Assembly: GCA_031425455.1 (NCBI GenBank)
Contig: JANPJJ010000173.1
Span: 1-5,271, forward strand
Origin: Sandaracinobacteroides sp031425455
GTDB taxonomy: Bacteria > Pseudomonadota > Alphaproteobacteria > Sphingomonadales > Sphingomonadaceae
DNA length: 5,271 bases
Direction of reading: 5' to 3'
Shown here: piece after piece, positions 1 through 5,271 of the stretch
How positions within the stretch are numbered: position 1 is the stretch's first letter
How the letters are laid out: each line of letters begins with the position of its first letter
The notes under the pieces: generated by a model
Told to the model about the DNA's origin: nothing
The model's input: the letters and a program-made list of their open reading frames with translations, nothing else
Databases searched by the model: none
Translations under genes and position numbers: made by a program

Positions 1-57
1 GGCCCCGATGCGAGCCAAAGCGAAGTTAGCGACCTATCGCGGCGCCGGCCCCCATGG

Positions 58-70
58 TATTAACTATATT
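58..70 (+). promoter_or_regulatory. AT-rich patch, possible -10 region of the methyltransferase promoter
   Basis: TATTAACTATATT is the only AT-rich stretch upstream of the methyltransferase and contains TATATT at 65-70, resembling a -10 hexamer. No matching -35 element is visible 16-18 bases upstream, where the sequence is GC-rich. This is a weak suggestion only; the true promoter may lie left of the window. If it is the -10, transcription would start near 76-78 and the ATG at 54 could not be used. Confidence 0.2.
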
Positions 71-91
71 GCTGGAGGGGCATCCAGCCAT

Positions 92-98
92 AGGGGAG
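92..98 (+). promoter_or_regulatory. Ribosome binding site deciding the methyltransferase start
   Basis: AGGGGAG lies 6 bases before the ATG at 105 and is a strong Shine-Dalgarno match at normal spacing. The in-frame ATG at 54 is preceded by GGCGCCGGCCCCC, which has no such match, so this site favours the shorter protein. Confidence 0.7.
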
Positions 99-104
99 AC
101 TTTC

Positions 105-1169
105 ATGGCCGATCTCGACATGGACAAGCTGCACGCGCTGGTCGGGCGGATGCTGGGGGACCTCGGCGGCGCGTTCAGCGTGCCCACGGTGCGCATCGGG
201 TTCAGGCTCGGGCTGTTCCACGCGCTGCACGAGCACGGCGCCATGACCGCTGCCGAACTCGCCAGCCGCACCCGCCTCGCCGAGCGCCCGGTCCGCGAAT
301 GGGCCCTGGCGCAGGCCGCCAACGGCTATATCGGTTTCGACCCGGCAACCGGGGCATTCGCGCTCGATACCGAGCAGGCGATGGTGTTCGCCGTCAAGGA
401 CAGCCCGGTCTATCTGGAAGGCGCCTTCGATCTGGCGGTCTCGATGGTCGAAAGCGAAGCCAAGGTCGCCGACAGCTTCGCAACCGGCAAAGGTGTCGCC
501 TGGGGGGAGTCGGCCGGCTGTCTGTTCTGCGCGGTCGGCGCCTTCTTCCGCCCCGGTTATGTCAACAGCGTGATCCAGGCCTGGCTCCCCGCGCTGGACG
601 GCGTGGTGCCCCGGCTGGAGGCCGGCGCAAAGGTTGCGGACATCGGCTGCGGCGTCGGCTTCTCCACCCTGCTCATGGCCCGAGCCTACCCCAACAGCCG
701 TTTCACCGGCTATGATTTCCACGGCCCTTCGATCGACGAGGCAAGGCGCCACGCCGAGGCGCACGGACTTGCAGGCCGGGTGACGTTCGAGACGGCCGCC
801 GCAAAGGACATCCCGGCGCGCGATCATGATCTCGTCACCATGTTCGATTGCCTGCACGACATGGGCGATCCGCGCGGCGCTGCCCGGCATATCCACAGCC
901 TGCTGAAGCCCGGCGGCACCTGGATGCTGGTGGAGCCCATCGCCGCCGACACCCCGGCCGGCAATATCGGCAACCCCGTCAGCCGCCTCTACTATAATGC
1001 CTCCACGATGATCTGCGTGCCCACGTCGCTGGCGCAGGAAGTCGGCGAGGCGTTGGGCGCGCAAGCCGGCGAACCGGCGCTCAGCGCGATCCTCCACGAA
1101 GCCGGCTTTGCCGACGTGCGACGCGCCACCGAGGGGCCGTTCAACATGGTGCTGGAGGCCCGGGCCTGA
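105..1169 (+). CDS. Class I SAM-dependent methyltransferase with N-terminal winged-helix domain, substrate unknown
   Basis: Predicted soluble cytoplasmic enzyme of 354 residues that transfers a methyl group from S-adenosylmethionine to an unidentified acceptor. Residues about 20-95 look like the winged-helix dimerisation/substrate domain found in O-methyltransferase-like and Rv2258c-like proteins (RIGFRLGLFHAL, then AELASRTRLAERPVREWAL). The Rossmann-fold domain follows: motif I DIGCGVG at 179-185, the acidic residue ending strand 2 at D204 (TGYD), the FDCLHDMGDP segment at 247-256, and the LKPGGTWMLVEP strand/turn ending near 278. A later segment with NAST and CVPTSLAQ resembles the C-terminal part of Rv2258c-like proteins. 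The start at 105 is preferred because AGGGGAG lies 6 bases upstream; an in-frame ATG at 54 would add 17 residues with no visible ribosome binding site. It stands alone on its strand apart from the tiny downstream lipoprotein gene, so context does not reveal the substrate. Fold assignment is firm; the specific reaction is not. Confidence 0.9.
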   Translation: MADLDMDKLHALVGRMLGDLGGAFSVPTVRIGFRLGLFHALHEHGAMTAAELASRTRLAERPVREWALAQAANGYIGFDPATGAFALDTEQAMVFAVKDSPVYLEGAFDLAVSMVESEAKVADSFATGKGVAWGESAGCLFCAVGAFFRPGYVNSVIQAWLPALDGVVPRLEAGAKVADIGCGVGFSTLLMARAYPNSRFTGYDFHGPSIDEARRHAEAHGLAGRVTFETAAAKDIPARDHDLVTMFDCLHDMGDPRGAARHIHSLLKPGGTWMLVEPIAADTPAGNIGNPVSRLYYNASTMICVPTSLAQEVGEALGAQAGEPALSAILHEAGFADVRRATEGPFNMVLEARA

Positions 1170-1170
1170 A

Positions 1171-1190
1171 CCGCCGTTCAGCCGCCGTTC
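1171..1190. repeat. Short direct repeat (9 bases, two copies)
   Basis: CCGCCGTTC occurs at 1171-1179 and again at 1182-1190, separated by two bases (period 11), directly after the methyltransferase stop codon. An 11-base period is close to one DNA helical turn, so the copies face the same side of the helix, as some activator half-sites do. It may equally be chance in GC-rich DNA. Confidence 0.35.
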
Positions 1191-1195
1191 CGAAA

Positions 1196-1214
1196 TGCCG
1201 GCCTAGAACCGGCA
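1196..1214 (+). other. Perfect 6-bp inverted repeat/hairpin between methyltransferase and small lipoprotein gene
   Basis: TGCCGG (1196-1201) pairs perfectly with CCGGCA (1209-1214) around a 7-base loop. It sits 27 bases after the methyltransferase stop and 25 bases before the next start codon. No run of T follows, so it is not a canonical intrinsic terminator. It could be a transcript-end processing hairpin, part of the leader of the small lipoprotein mRNA, or an operator palindrome. Confidence 0.35.
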
Positions 1215-1224
1215 GATCGAAACC

Positions 1225-1230
1225 GAGGGG
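1225..1230 (+). promoter_or_regulatory. Ribosome binding site of the small lipoprotein gene
   Basis: GAGGGG ends 8 bases before the ATG at 1239. It is a good Shine-Dalgarno match and is one of the main reasons to accept the short reading frame as a gene. Confidence 0.6.
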
Positions 1231-1238
1231 AACGGACG

Positions 1239-1403
1239 ATGCTGCTACAGGGCGCGCACAGGACGGCCAGCACCGGCCCGGGTCGGCGCGTCTGGCTGCT
1301 CCCCTCGCTCCTGCTCACACTGCTCGCCGCTTGCGCGGGAGACACCACCGCCTGCAATCCAGCCTGCCGCGAACCGCACAAGCCGCTTTTTCTGCTCTAC
1401 TGA
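1239..1403 (+). CDS. Very small predicted lipoprotein, 54 residues, function unknown
   Basis: Not a recognised family. The protein begins with a basic N region (H7, R8, R16, R17), followed by a hydrophobic segment at about 18-31 (VWLLP then SLLLTLLAA) and a lipobox LAAC with the putative lipidated cysteine at C32. This is a classic signal peptidase II substrate layout. The mature peptide would be only 23 residues, with two more cysteines in a CNPAC arrangement (C39, C43), a charged REPHK stretch and a hydrophobic end FLLY. The residue after C32 is Ala, not Asp, which by the enterobacterial rule would direct it to the outer membrane. Coding support: Shine-Dalgarno at 1225-1230 and about 44 of 54 codons ending in G or C. 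It lies 69 bases after the methyltransferase and its stop is 22 bases from the convergent liuD stop. Tiny lipoproteins of this type are often uncalled. A chance open frame is possible, but the signal peptide, ribosome site and spacing together make a gene more likely. Confidence 0.65.
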   Translation: MLLQGAHRTASTGPGRRVWLLPSLLLTLLAACAGDTTACNPACREPHKPLFLLY

Positions 1404-1412
1404 CCGGCCGCT

Positions 1413-1429
1413 CTGATGTCGAACGTCAG
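1413..1429. terminator. Weak hairpin in the convergent gap, possible bidirectional terminator
   Basis: CTGATGT (1413-1419) and ACGTCAG (1423-1429) form a 7-bp stem with one G-U wobble (plus-strand RNA) around a 3-base loop CGA. It overlaps the last codons of the minus-strand carboxylase gene and lies 10 bases past the lipoprotein stop. There is no T tract on either side, so it is not a standard Rho-independent terminator; position is the main argument. Confidence 0.25.
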
Positions 1430-3345
1430 CCGGCGTCGGCCCTCTCCAGCAGCACCAGCAGTGTCCCCTCCGCCACCTGCGCGCCCGATGCGACCCGCAC
1501 CTCGGCCACCCTCGCGTCGAAGGGCGCCACCAGCCGGTGCTCCATCTTCATCGCCTCCAGCACCAGCAGCCGCTCGCCCGCCAGCACCTTGTCGCCGGGG
1601 TGGACATAAAGCCCGATCACCTTGCCCGGCATCGGCGCTGTGATGCTGCCGTCGGCCGGCCCTGTCGCGCTGTGGCCCGACCAGCCGGGGTTTTCCGCAG
1701 CGAAGCGCCAGGCCCGGCCGGCCAGCCGCGCTTCGGGGCCGCCCTCGCCGGGGACCAGCGTTGCGCGAGGGTCCGGGGCAAACGGCCCCTCGCCATCGAT
1801 CCTGAAGCCACTGTCGCCGGCCTCGATCCGGTGTTCGGCGCCGTCATCGGTCCATAGCGCAAAGCGAGTCGTCGCCGGCAGGTTCAGCCGGAACGGGGCG
1901 GCGAACACCGAACCCGAGGCCGGCTGGCCCGAAAGCCAGCGCCCGGCGGCGGCAGCGACGATTGCGGGCGGCGGCGGAATTACATCGAACAGCGAGGCCT
2001 CGTGGCGGGCGATGAAGCCGGTGTCCACATTGCCGGCCACGAAGGCCGGATGCGCCGCCAGCCGGGCCAGGAAGCCACGGTTGGTCGTGACGCCCGCCAC
2101 TTCGATCCCGTCCAGCGCCGCCACCAGCTTCGCGCAGGCTGCCGCGCGGGTCGGGGCATGCGCAATCACCTTCGCGATCATCGGGTCATAATGCACCGTC
2201 ACTTCGCCGCCGGCCTCGACCCCGGTGTCGATCCGCGCCAAAGTCGGGAAGGAAAGCCGCTGCAACATGCCGATCGACGGCAGGAACCCGTTGTCGGGGT
2301 TTTCGGCATAGAGCCGCGCTTCCACCGCATGGCCGCTCAGTTCGATCGCATCCTGCATCAGCGGCAGCAGCTCGCCCCGCGCCACGCGGAGCTGCCATTC
2401 CACCAGGTCCTGCCCGGTGATCGCCTCGGTGACAGGATGCTCCACCTGAAGCCGGGTGTTCATTTCCATGAAGTAGAATTTGGGGTCCCCGGCCTCATCC
2501 AGCTCGTCCATGTCCAGGATGAACTCGACGGTGCCTGCATTTTCATAGCCGATGGCGTGGCCCGCCGTGACGGCAGCGACGCCCAGCACATGGCGCAGCT
2601 GGTCCGAAAGGCCCGGGGCCGGCGCTTCCTCGATCACTTTCTGGTGGCGGCGCTGCAGCGAACAATCGCGCTCGAACAGGTGGACGATGTTGCCGTGGCT
2701 GTCCCCGAAGATCTGCACCTCCACGTGGCGCGGCCGCTGCAGCAGCTTTTCCAGCATCACCGAATCATTGCCGAACGCGGCCGCCGCCTCGCGCTTGGCG
2801 CCCAGCAGCGCCTCGGTGAACTGGCCGCGTTCATACACCGGGCGCATGCCCTTGCCGCCGCCGCCCGCCACTGCCTTGACGAGAAGCGGGTAACCGACAT
2901 TCTCCGCCATCCGCTCCAGCCTGGCGAGCGACTGGTCCTCGCCGAGATAGCCGGGCGTGACCGGAACGCCGGCGGCTTTCATCTTGGACTTGGCCGAATC
3001 CTTCAGCCCCATCACCCGGATGGCCTGGTCCGAAGGGCCCACGAAGATCAGGCCTGCGCCCCGCACCCGCTCGGCGAAATCCGCATTCTCACTGAGGAAG
3101 CCATAGCCCGGATGCACCGCATCGGCGCCGGTTTGCGCCGCCGCCGCCAGGATCTTCTCGACCACCAGATAGCTCTCGCGCGCCGGAGCCGGGCCGATCG
3201 CCACCGCCTCGTCCGCCATCCGAACATGCGGTGCGCCGGCATCCGCCTCCGAATAGACCGCCACCGTCGCGATCCCCATTCGCCGCGCGGTGCGCATGAT
3301 CCGGCAGGCGATCTCGCCGCGGTTGGCAATCAGCAGCTTTTTCAT
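1426..3345 (-). CDS. liuD: 3-Methylcrotonyl-CoA carboxylase biotin-containing alpha subunit
   Basis: This 639-residue protein carboxylates its own biotin with ATP and bicarbonate, then presents it to the beta subunit, which carboxylates 3-methylcrotonyl-CoA in leucine degradation (cytoplasm). Order of domains: biotin carboxylase N-domain (KKLLIANRGEIACRI, 2-16; HPGYGFLSEN, 78-87), ATP-grasp (glycine loop GGGGKGMR 161-168; K236 in KVIEEAPAP; E274; E294, N296 and R298 in MEMNTR; VEHP 301-304), carboxylase C-domain (HAVEARLYAE, 339-348), a less conserved linking region about 450-565, and a C-terminal biotinyl domain with EAMKM, biotinylated lysine K600. All the key catalytic residues I can align with E. 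coli AccC are present. Length is near that of other MCC alpha subunits (about 650-670). ATG at 3345 begins the canonical N-terminus, 10 bases after the liuC stop; no strong ribosome site, so translation is probably coupled. Propionyl-, acetyl- or geranyl-CoA carboxylase alpha subunits look alike; the neighbours decide the call. Confidence 0.92.
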   Translation of the reverse strand: MKKLLIANRGEIACRIMRTARRMGIATVAVYSEADAGAPHVRMADEAVAIGPAPARESYLVVEKILAAAAQTGADAVHPGYGFLSENADFAERVRGAGLIFVGPSDQAIRVMGLKDSAKSKMKAAGVPVTPGYLGEDQSLARLERMAENVGYPLLVKAVAGGGGKGMRPVYERGQFTEALLGAKREAAAAFGNDSVMLEKLLQRPRHVEVQIFGDSHGNIVHLFERDCSLQRRHQKVIEEAPAPGLSDQLRHVLGVAAVTAGHAIGYENAGTVEFILDMDELDEAGDPKFYFMEMNTRLQVEHPVTEAITGQDLVEWQLRVARGELLPLMQDAIELSGHAVEARLYAENPDNGFLPSIGMLQRLSFPTLARIDTGVEAGGEVTVHYDPMIAKVIAHAPTRAAACAKLVAALDGIEVAGVTTNRGFLARLAAHPAFVAGNVDTGFIARHEASLFDVIPPPPAIVAAAAGRWLSGQPASGSVFAAPFRLNLPATTRFALWTDDGAEHRIEAGDSGFRIDGEGPFAPDPRATLVPGEGGPEARLAGRAWRFAAENPGWSGHSATGPADGSITAPMPGKVIGLYVHPGDKVLAGERLLVLEAMKMEHRLVAPFDARVAEVRVASGAQVAEGTLLVLLERADAG

Positions 3346-3355
3346 GGTTTTGTGC

Positions 3356-4129
3356 TCACTGCGGGGCCCAATCCGGTTTGCGCCGTTCTATGAAGGCGCG
3401 CAGTCCCTCCTGCCCCTCAACCGACGCGCGGCGGTCGGCGATGCGGTCTGCGGTGCGGGCGCGAAGCGTCGCGTTGATCGAGCGCCCGGCGACGTCGCGC
3501 ACCAGCGCCTTCGCGTCGGCGATTGCGCCCGGGGCCCCTTCCGACAAGGCTGCCAGCCAGGCCTCCACCTGCTCGTCCACCTCGTCGCTATGCACATGGG
3601 CCAGGCCCATCCGGACCGCTTCCTCCGCGCCGAAATCTTCGGCCGTCAGCATGTAGCGCCGCGCGGCCGAAGCGCCGATCTTGCCCACCACGAACGGCGA
3701 GATGGTGGCCGGCGTCAATCCCAGCCGCACTTCGGAGAGGCGAAACTTCACCGCCGTGCGCACCACCACCAGGTCCGCACAGGCGATCAGCCCAACCCCG
3801 CCGCCGAACACGAAGCCGTGCGCCACTGCAATCACCGGCTTCGGGCAACGGTCGATCGCCCACAGCATGTCGGAAAGCCTGAGCGCATCCGCCCGGTTCT
3901 CCTCGAGCGACAGGTCCGCCGACGCCCGCATCCAGGCCGCATCCGCTCCGGAGCAGAAGCTCGGGCCTTTCCCGGACATGAGGACGGCGCGCACCGCCGC
4001 ATCGCGCCCCAGCATGGCGAAGGCCGCCGTCAGCTCGGCGATCACCGTCGCATCGAACGCATTGTGCTTCTCGGGCCGGTTCAGGGTGACGCGGGCCAGC
4101 CCCCGCGCATCGGTTGCAACATCCAGCAT
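3356..4129 (-). CDS. liuC: Enoyl-CoA hydratase/isomerase family, probable methylglutaconyl-CoA hydratase
   Basis: A 257-residue crotonase-fold protein, proposed to hydrate 3-methylglutaconyl-CoA to 3-hydroxy-3-methylglutaryl-CoA, the step after the carboxylase encoded on both sides of it. Visible motifs: LNRPEKHNAFD (16-26), oxyanion-hole/CoA segment SGADAAWM (60-67), GGG at 109-111 forming the second oxyanion element, LSEVRLGL (131-138) and RRYMLTAE (157-164). E133 corresponds to the catalytic Glu164 of rat mitochondrial enoyl-CoA hydratase, but the position of Glu144 is Gly113 (GGGVGL instead of GGGCEL). I recall this as usual for bacterial LiuC-type proteins. The open frame extends upstream to 4246, but the family N-terminus begins at the ATG at 4129, only 2 bases after the liuB stop (TAG-CC-ATG). 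No clear ribosome binding site is seen there, which points to translational coupling. The alternative is an AtuE-like isohexenylglutaconyl-CoA hydratase of the terpene pathway; gene order favours leucine breakdown. Confidence 0.88.
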   Translation of the reverse strand: MLDVATDARGLARVTLNRPEKHNAFDATVIAELTAAFAMLGRDAAVRAVLMSGKGPSFCSGADAAWMRASADLSLEENRADALRLSDMLWAIDRCPKPVIAVAHGFVFGGGVGLIACADLVVVRTAVKFRLSEVRLGLTPATISPFVVGKIGASAARRYMLTAEDFGAEEAVRMGLAHVHSDEVDEQVEAWLAALSEGAPGAIADAKALVRDVAGRSINATLRARTADRIADRRASVEGQEGLRAFIERRKPDWAPQ

Positions 4130-4131
4130 GG

Positions 4132-5271
4132 CTACATCCGGAACAGGCCGAAGCGGGTCTCGGCGATCGGCTGGTTCAGCGCTACCGCCAGGCTCAACGC
4201 CACGACCGCCCGCGTGTCCTCGGGCGCGATGATTCCATCGTCCCACAGCCGGGCGCTGGCGTAATAGGGGTTGCCCTGCCGCTCATACTGGTCGCGGATC
4301 GGCGCCTTGAACGCCTCCTCGTCGCGCGCAGTCGCGAACCCGCCCGACTTCACCGTCGCCAGCACGCTCGCGGCCTGTTCGCCGCCCATCACGCTGATCC
4401 GCGCGTTGGGCCACATCCACAGGAAGCGCGGCGAATAAGCCCGGCCGCACATGCCGTAGTTGCCCGCGCCGAAGCTGCCGCCGATCACGACTGTCACCTT
4501 GGGCACGGCGGCCGTCGCCACGGCGGTCACCAGCTTGGCGCCATGCTTGGCGATGCCCTCATTCTCATAGGCGCGACCCACCATGAAGCCGGAAATATTC
4601 TGCAGGAACAACAGCGGGATCTTGCGCTGGCAGGCGAGCTCGATGAAGTGCGCGCCCTTCTGCGCACTTTCCGAAAACAGGATGCCGTTGTTGGCGATGA
4701 TGCCCACCAGCATCCCCTCGATCCGGGCGAAGCCCGTCACCAGGGTCGCGCCGTACAGCGGCTTGAACTCGTCGAAGCGGCTGCCGTCCACCAGCCGCGC
4801 GATGATCTCGTGCACGTCGGTCGGGTGGCGCGTGTCCACCGGTACCAGCGCGTGCAGTTCCTCGGCCGGGAACTTCGGGGGCTCGGGCGGCTCGCGCACC
4901 GGCGTCTCCCCGGCCGGCACCGTGGCCAGGATATCGCGAACCAGCCGGAGCGCATGGGCATCGTCTTCGGCCAGATGGTCCACCACGCCCGACAGGCGGG
5001 CGTGCACGTCGCCGCCCCCCAGATCCTCGGCGGTCACATCCTCGCCGGTCGCCGCCTTCACCAGCGGCGGCCCGCCGAGAAAGATGGTTCCCTGGTTCTT
5101 CACGATGATGGATTGGTCCGCCATCGCCGGCACATAGGCGCCGCCGGCGGTGCAGCTGCCCAGAACCGCCGCCACCTGCGCGATTCCCGCGGCGGACATA
5201 TTGGCCTGGTTGAAGAAGATCCGCCCGAAATGATCGCGATCGGGGAACACCTCATCCTGTCGCGGCAGGTT
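4132..5271 (-). CDS. liuB: 3-Methylcrotonyl-CoA carboxylase carboxyltransferase beta subunit (partial, N-terminus outside window)
   Basis: Transfers carboxyl from biotin on the alpha subunit to 3-methylcrotonyl-CoA, giving 3-methylglutaconyl-CoA. The 379 visible residues are the C-terminal part of a family of about 535, so roughly 155 residues lie past the right edge. The frame runs open to the edge and already reads NLPRQDEVFPDRDHFGRIF, an internal stretch of the family; a GTG within it is not a start. Visible hallmarks (numbered from the edge): GSCTAGGAYVPAM at 38-50, one oxyanion-hole element; GTIFLGGPPLVKAATGE at 61-77; DVHARLSGVVDHLAEDDAHA at 88-107; the N/C domain linker rich in Pro and Glu at about 119-138; LQNISGFMVGRAYENEGIAK at 223-242; the second oxyanion element GGSFGAGNYGMCGRAY at 264-279; and the terminus RFGLFRM. 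These match MCC beta closely, more than propionyl-CoA carboxylase beta. First visible gene of the minus-strand operon, 2 bases before liuC. Confidence 0.93.
   Translation of the reverse strand, partial: NLPRQDEVFPDRDHFGRIFFNQANMSAAGIAQVAAVLGSCTAGGAYVPAMADQSIIVKNQGTIFLGGPPLVKAATGEDVTAEDLGGGDVHARLSGVVDHLAEDDAHALRLVRDILATVPAGETPVREPPEPPKFPAEELHALVPVDTRHPTDVHEIIARLVDGSRFDEFKPLYGATLVTGFARIEGMLVGIIANNGILFSESAQKGAHFIELACQRKIPLLFLQNISGFMVGRAYENEGIAKHGAKLVTAVATAAVPKVTVVIGGSFGAGNYGMCGRAYSPRFLWMWPNARISVMGGEQAASVLATVKSGGFATARDEEAFKAPIRDQYERQGNPYYASARLWDDGIIAPEDTRAVVALSLAVALNQPIAETRFGLFRM

Noticed and set aside
54..104. 17-residue N-terminal extension of the methyltransferase from ATG 54
   Set aside because: No ribosome binding site precedes 54, whereas AGGGGAG precedes 105 at ideal spacing, and the extension covers the only promoter-like AT-rich patch.
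60..1097. Long minus-strand open frame opposite the methyltransferase (345 codons)
   Set aside because: Composition is Arg/His/Gly/Ala-rich with no recognisable domain. It is the kind of antisense shadow expected in DNA with very high G+C at third codon positions.
1331..1643. Plus-strand frames crossing the lipoprotein gene end and the liuD end
   Set aside because: They are low-complexity Pro/Ser/Ala/Arg translations overlapping the biotinyl domain of liuD in the opposite direction, with no ribosome binding site.
2002..3393. Long plus-strand open frame opposite liuD (463 codons), and a similar one at 3290-4264 opposite liuC
   Set aside because: Both are His/Arg-rich antisense shadows of well-supported genes, lack a ribosome binding site I can see, and match no family I recognise.
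4130..4246. Longer hydratase reading frame starting at 4246
   Set aside because: It would overlap the liuB end by over 100 bases and add Arg/Gly-rich residues unlike any crotonase N-terminus. The ATG at 4129, two bases after the liuB stop, gives the family start.
5230..5250. GTG at 5250 as the start of the carboxyltransferase gene
   Set aside because: The frame is open to the window edge, and the seven codons upstream encode NLPRQDE, which belongs to the conserved internal family sequence leading into VFPDRDHFGR. The gene is truncated by the window, not short.
1..5271. CRISPR arrays, tRNA or rRNA genes, insertion sequences, toxin-antitoxin or defence modules
   Set aside because: No regularly spaced repeats, tRNA-like cloverleaf, transposase motifs, terminal inverted repeats or defence domains were seen; nearly all of the window is explained by five genes.

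Overview
The window is high-GC bacterial DNA (roughly two thirds G+C by eye, strongly GC-rich third codon positions). It carries one plus-strand gene, one small plus-strand gene, and the 3' part of a minus-strand catabolic operon converging on them. The proteins and the gene order (carboxyltransferase, crotonase-fold hydratase, biotin carboxylase) suit a free-living proteobacterium that degrades branched-chain amino acids. A sphingomonad or related alphaproteobacterium is my best guess, from general resemblance only; no marker gene here settles it.

Layout. 1-104: short leader with a good ribosome binding site and no convincing complete promoter. 105-1169 (+): class I SAM-dependent methyltransferase with an N-terminal winged-helix region, substrate unknown. 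1170-1238: 69-base spacer with a tandem 9-base direct repeat and a perfect 6-bp hairpin. 1239-1403 (+): 54-codon gene for a very small predicted lipoprotein (lipobox LAAC, two further cysteines), shorter than usual gene-calling cutoffs and easy to miss. 1404-1425: 22-base convergent gap with a weak hairpin. 1426-3345 (-): biotin carboxylase/biotin carrier subunit (LiuD/MccA type). 3356-4129 (-): methylglutaconyl-CoA hydratase type crotonase (LiuC type). 4132 to the window end (-): carboxyltransferase subunit (LiuB/MccB type), entering from beyond the right edge and lacking its N-terminal part.

Together the minus-strand genes encode two consecutive steps of leucine catabolism: biotin-dependent carboxylation of 3-methylcrotonyl-CoA to 3-methylglutaconyl-CoA (LiuB + LiuD), then hydration to 3-hydroxy-3-methylglutaryl-CoA (LiuC). 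Spacings of 2 and 10 bases, with no strong ribosome binding sites, indicate one transcript with translational coupling. The related geranyl-CoA carboxylase (Atu) pathway uses paralogous enzymes and is the main alternative, but the gene order and the carboxyltransferase sequence fit the leucine pathway better.

I see no evidence for an exotic undescribed system. The least ordinary items are the tiny lipoprotein gene, the methyltransferase of unknown substrate, and the replacement of one canonical catalytic glutamate in the hydratase. No RNA genes, mobile elements or CRISPR arrays were seen.
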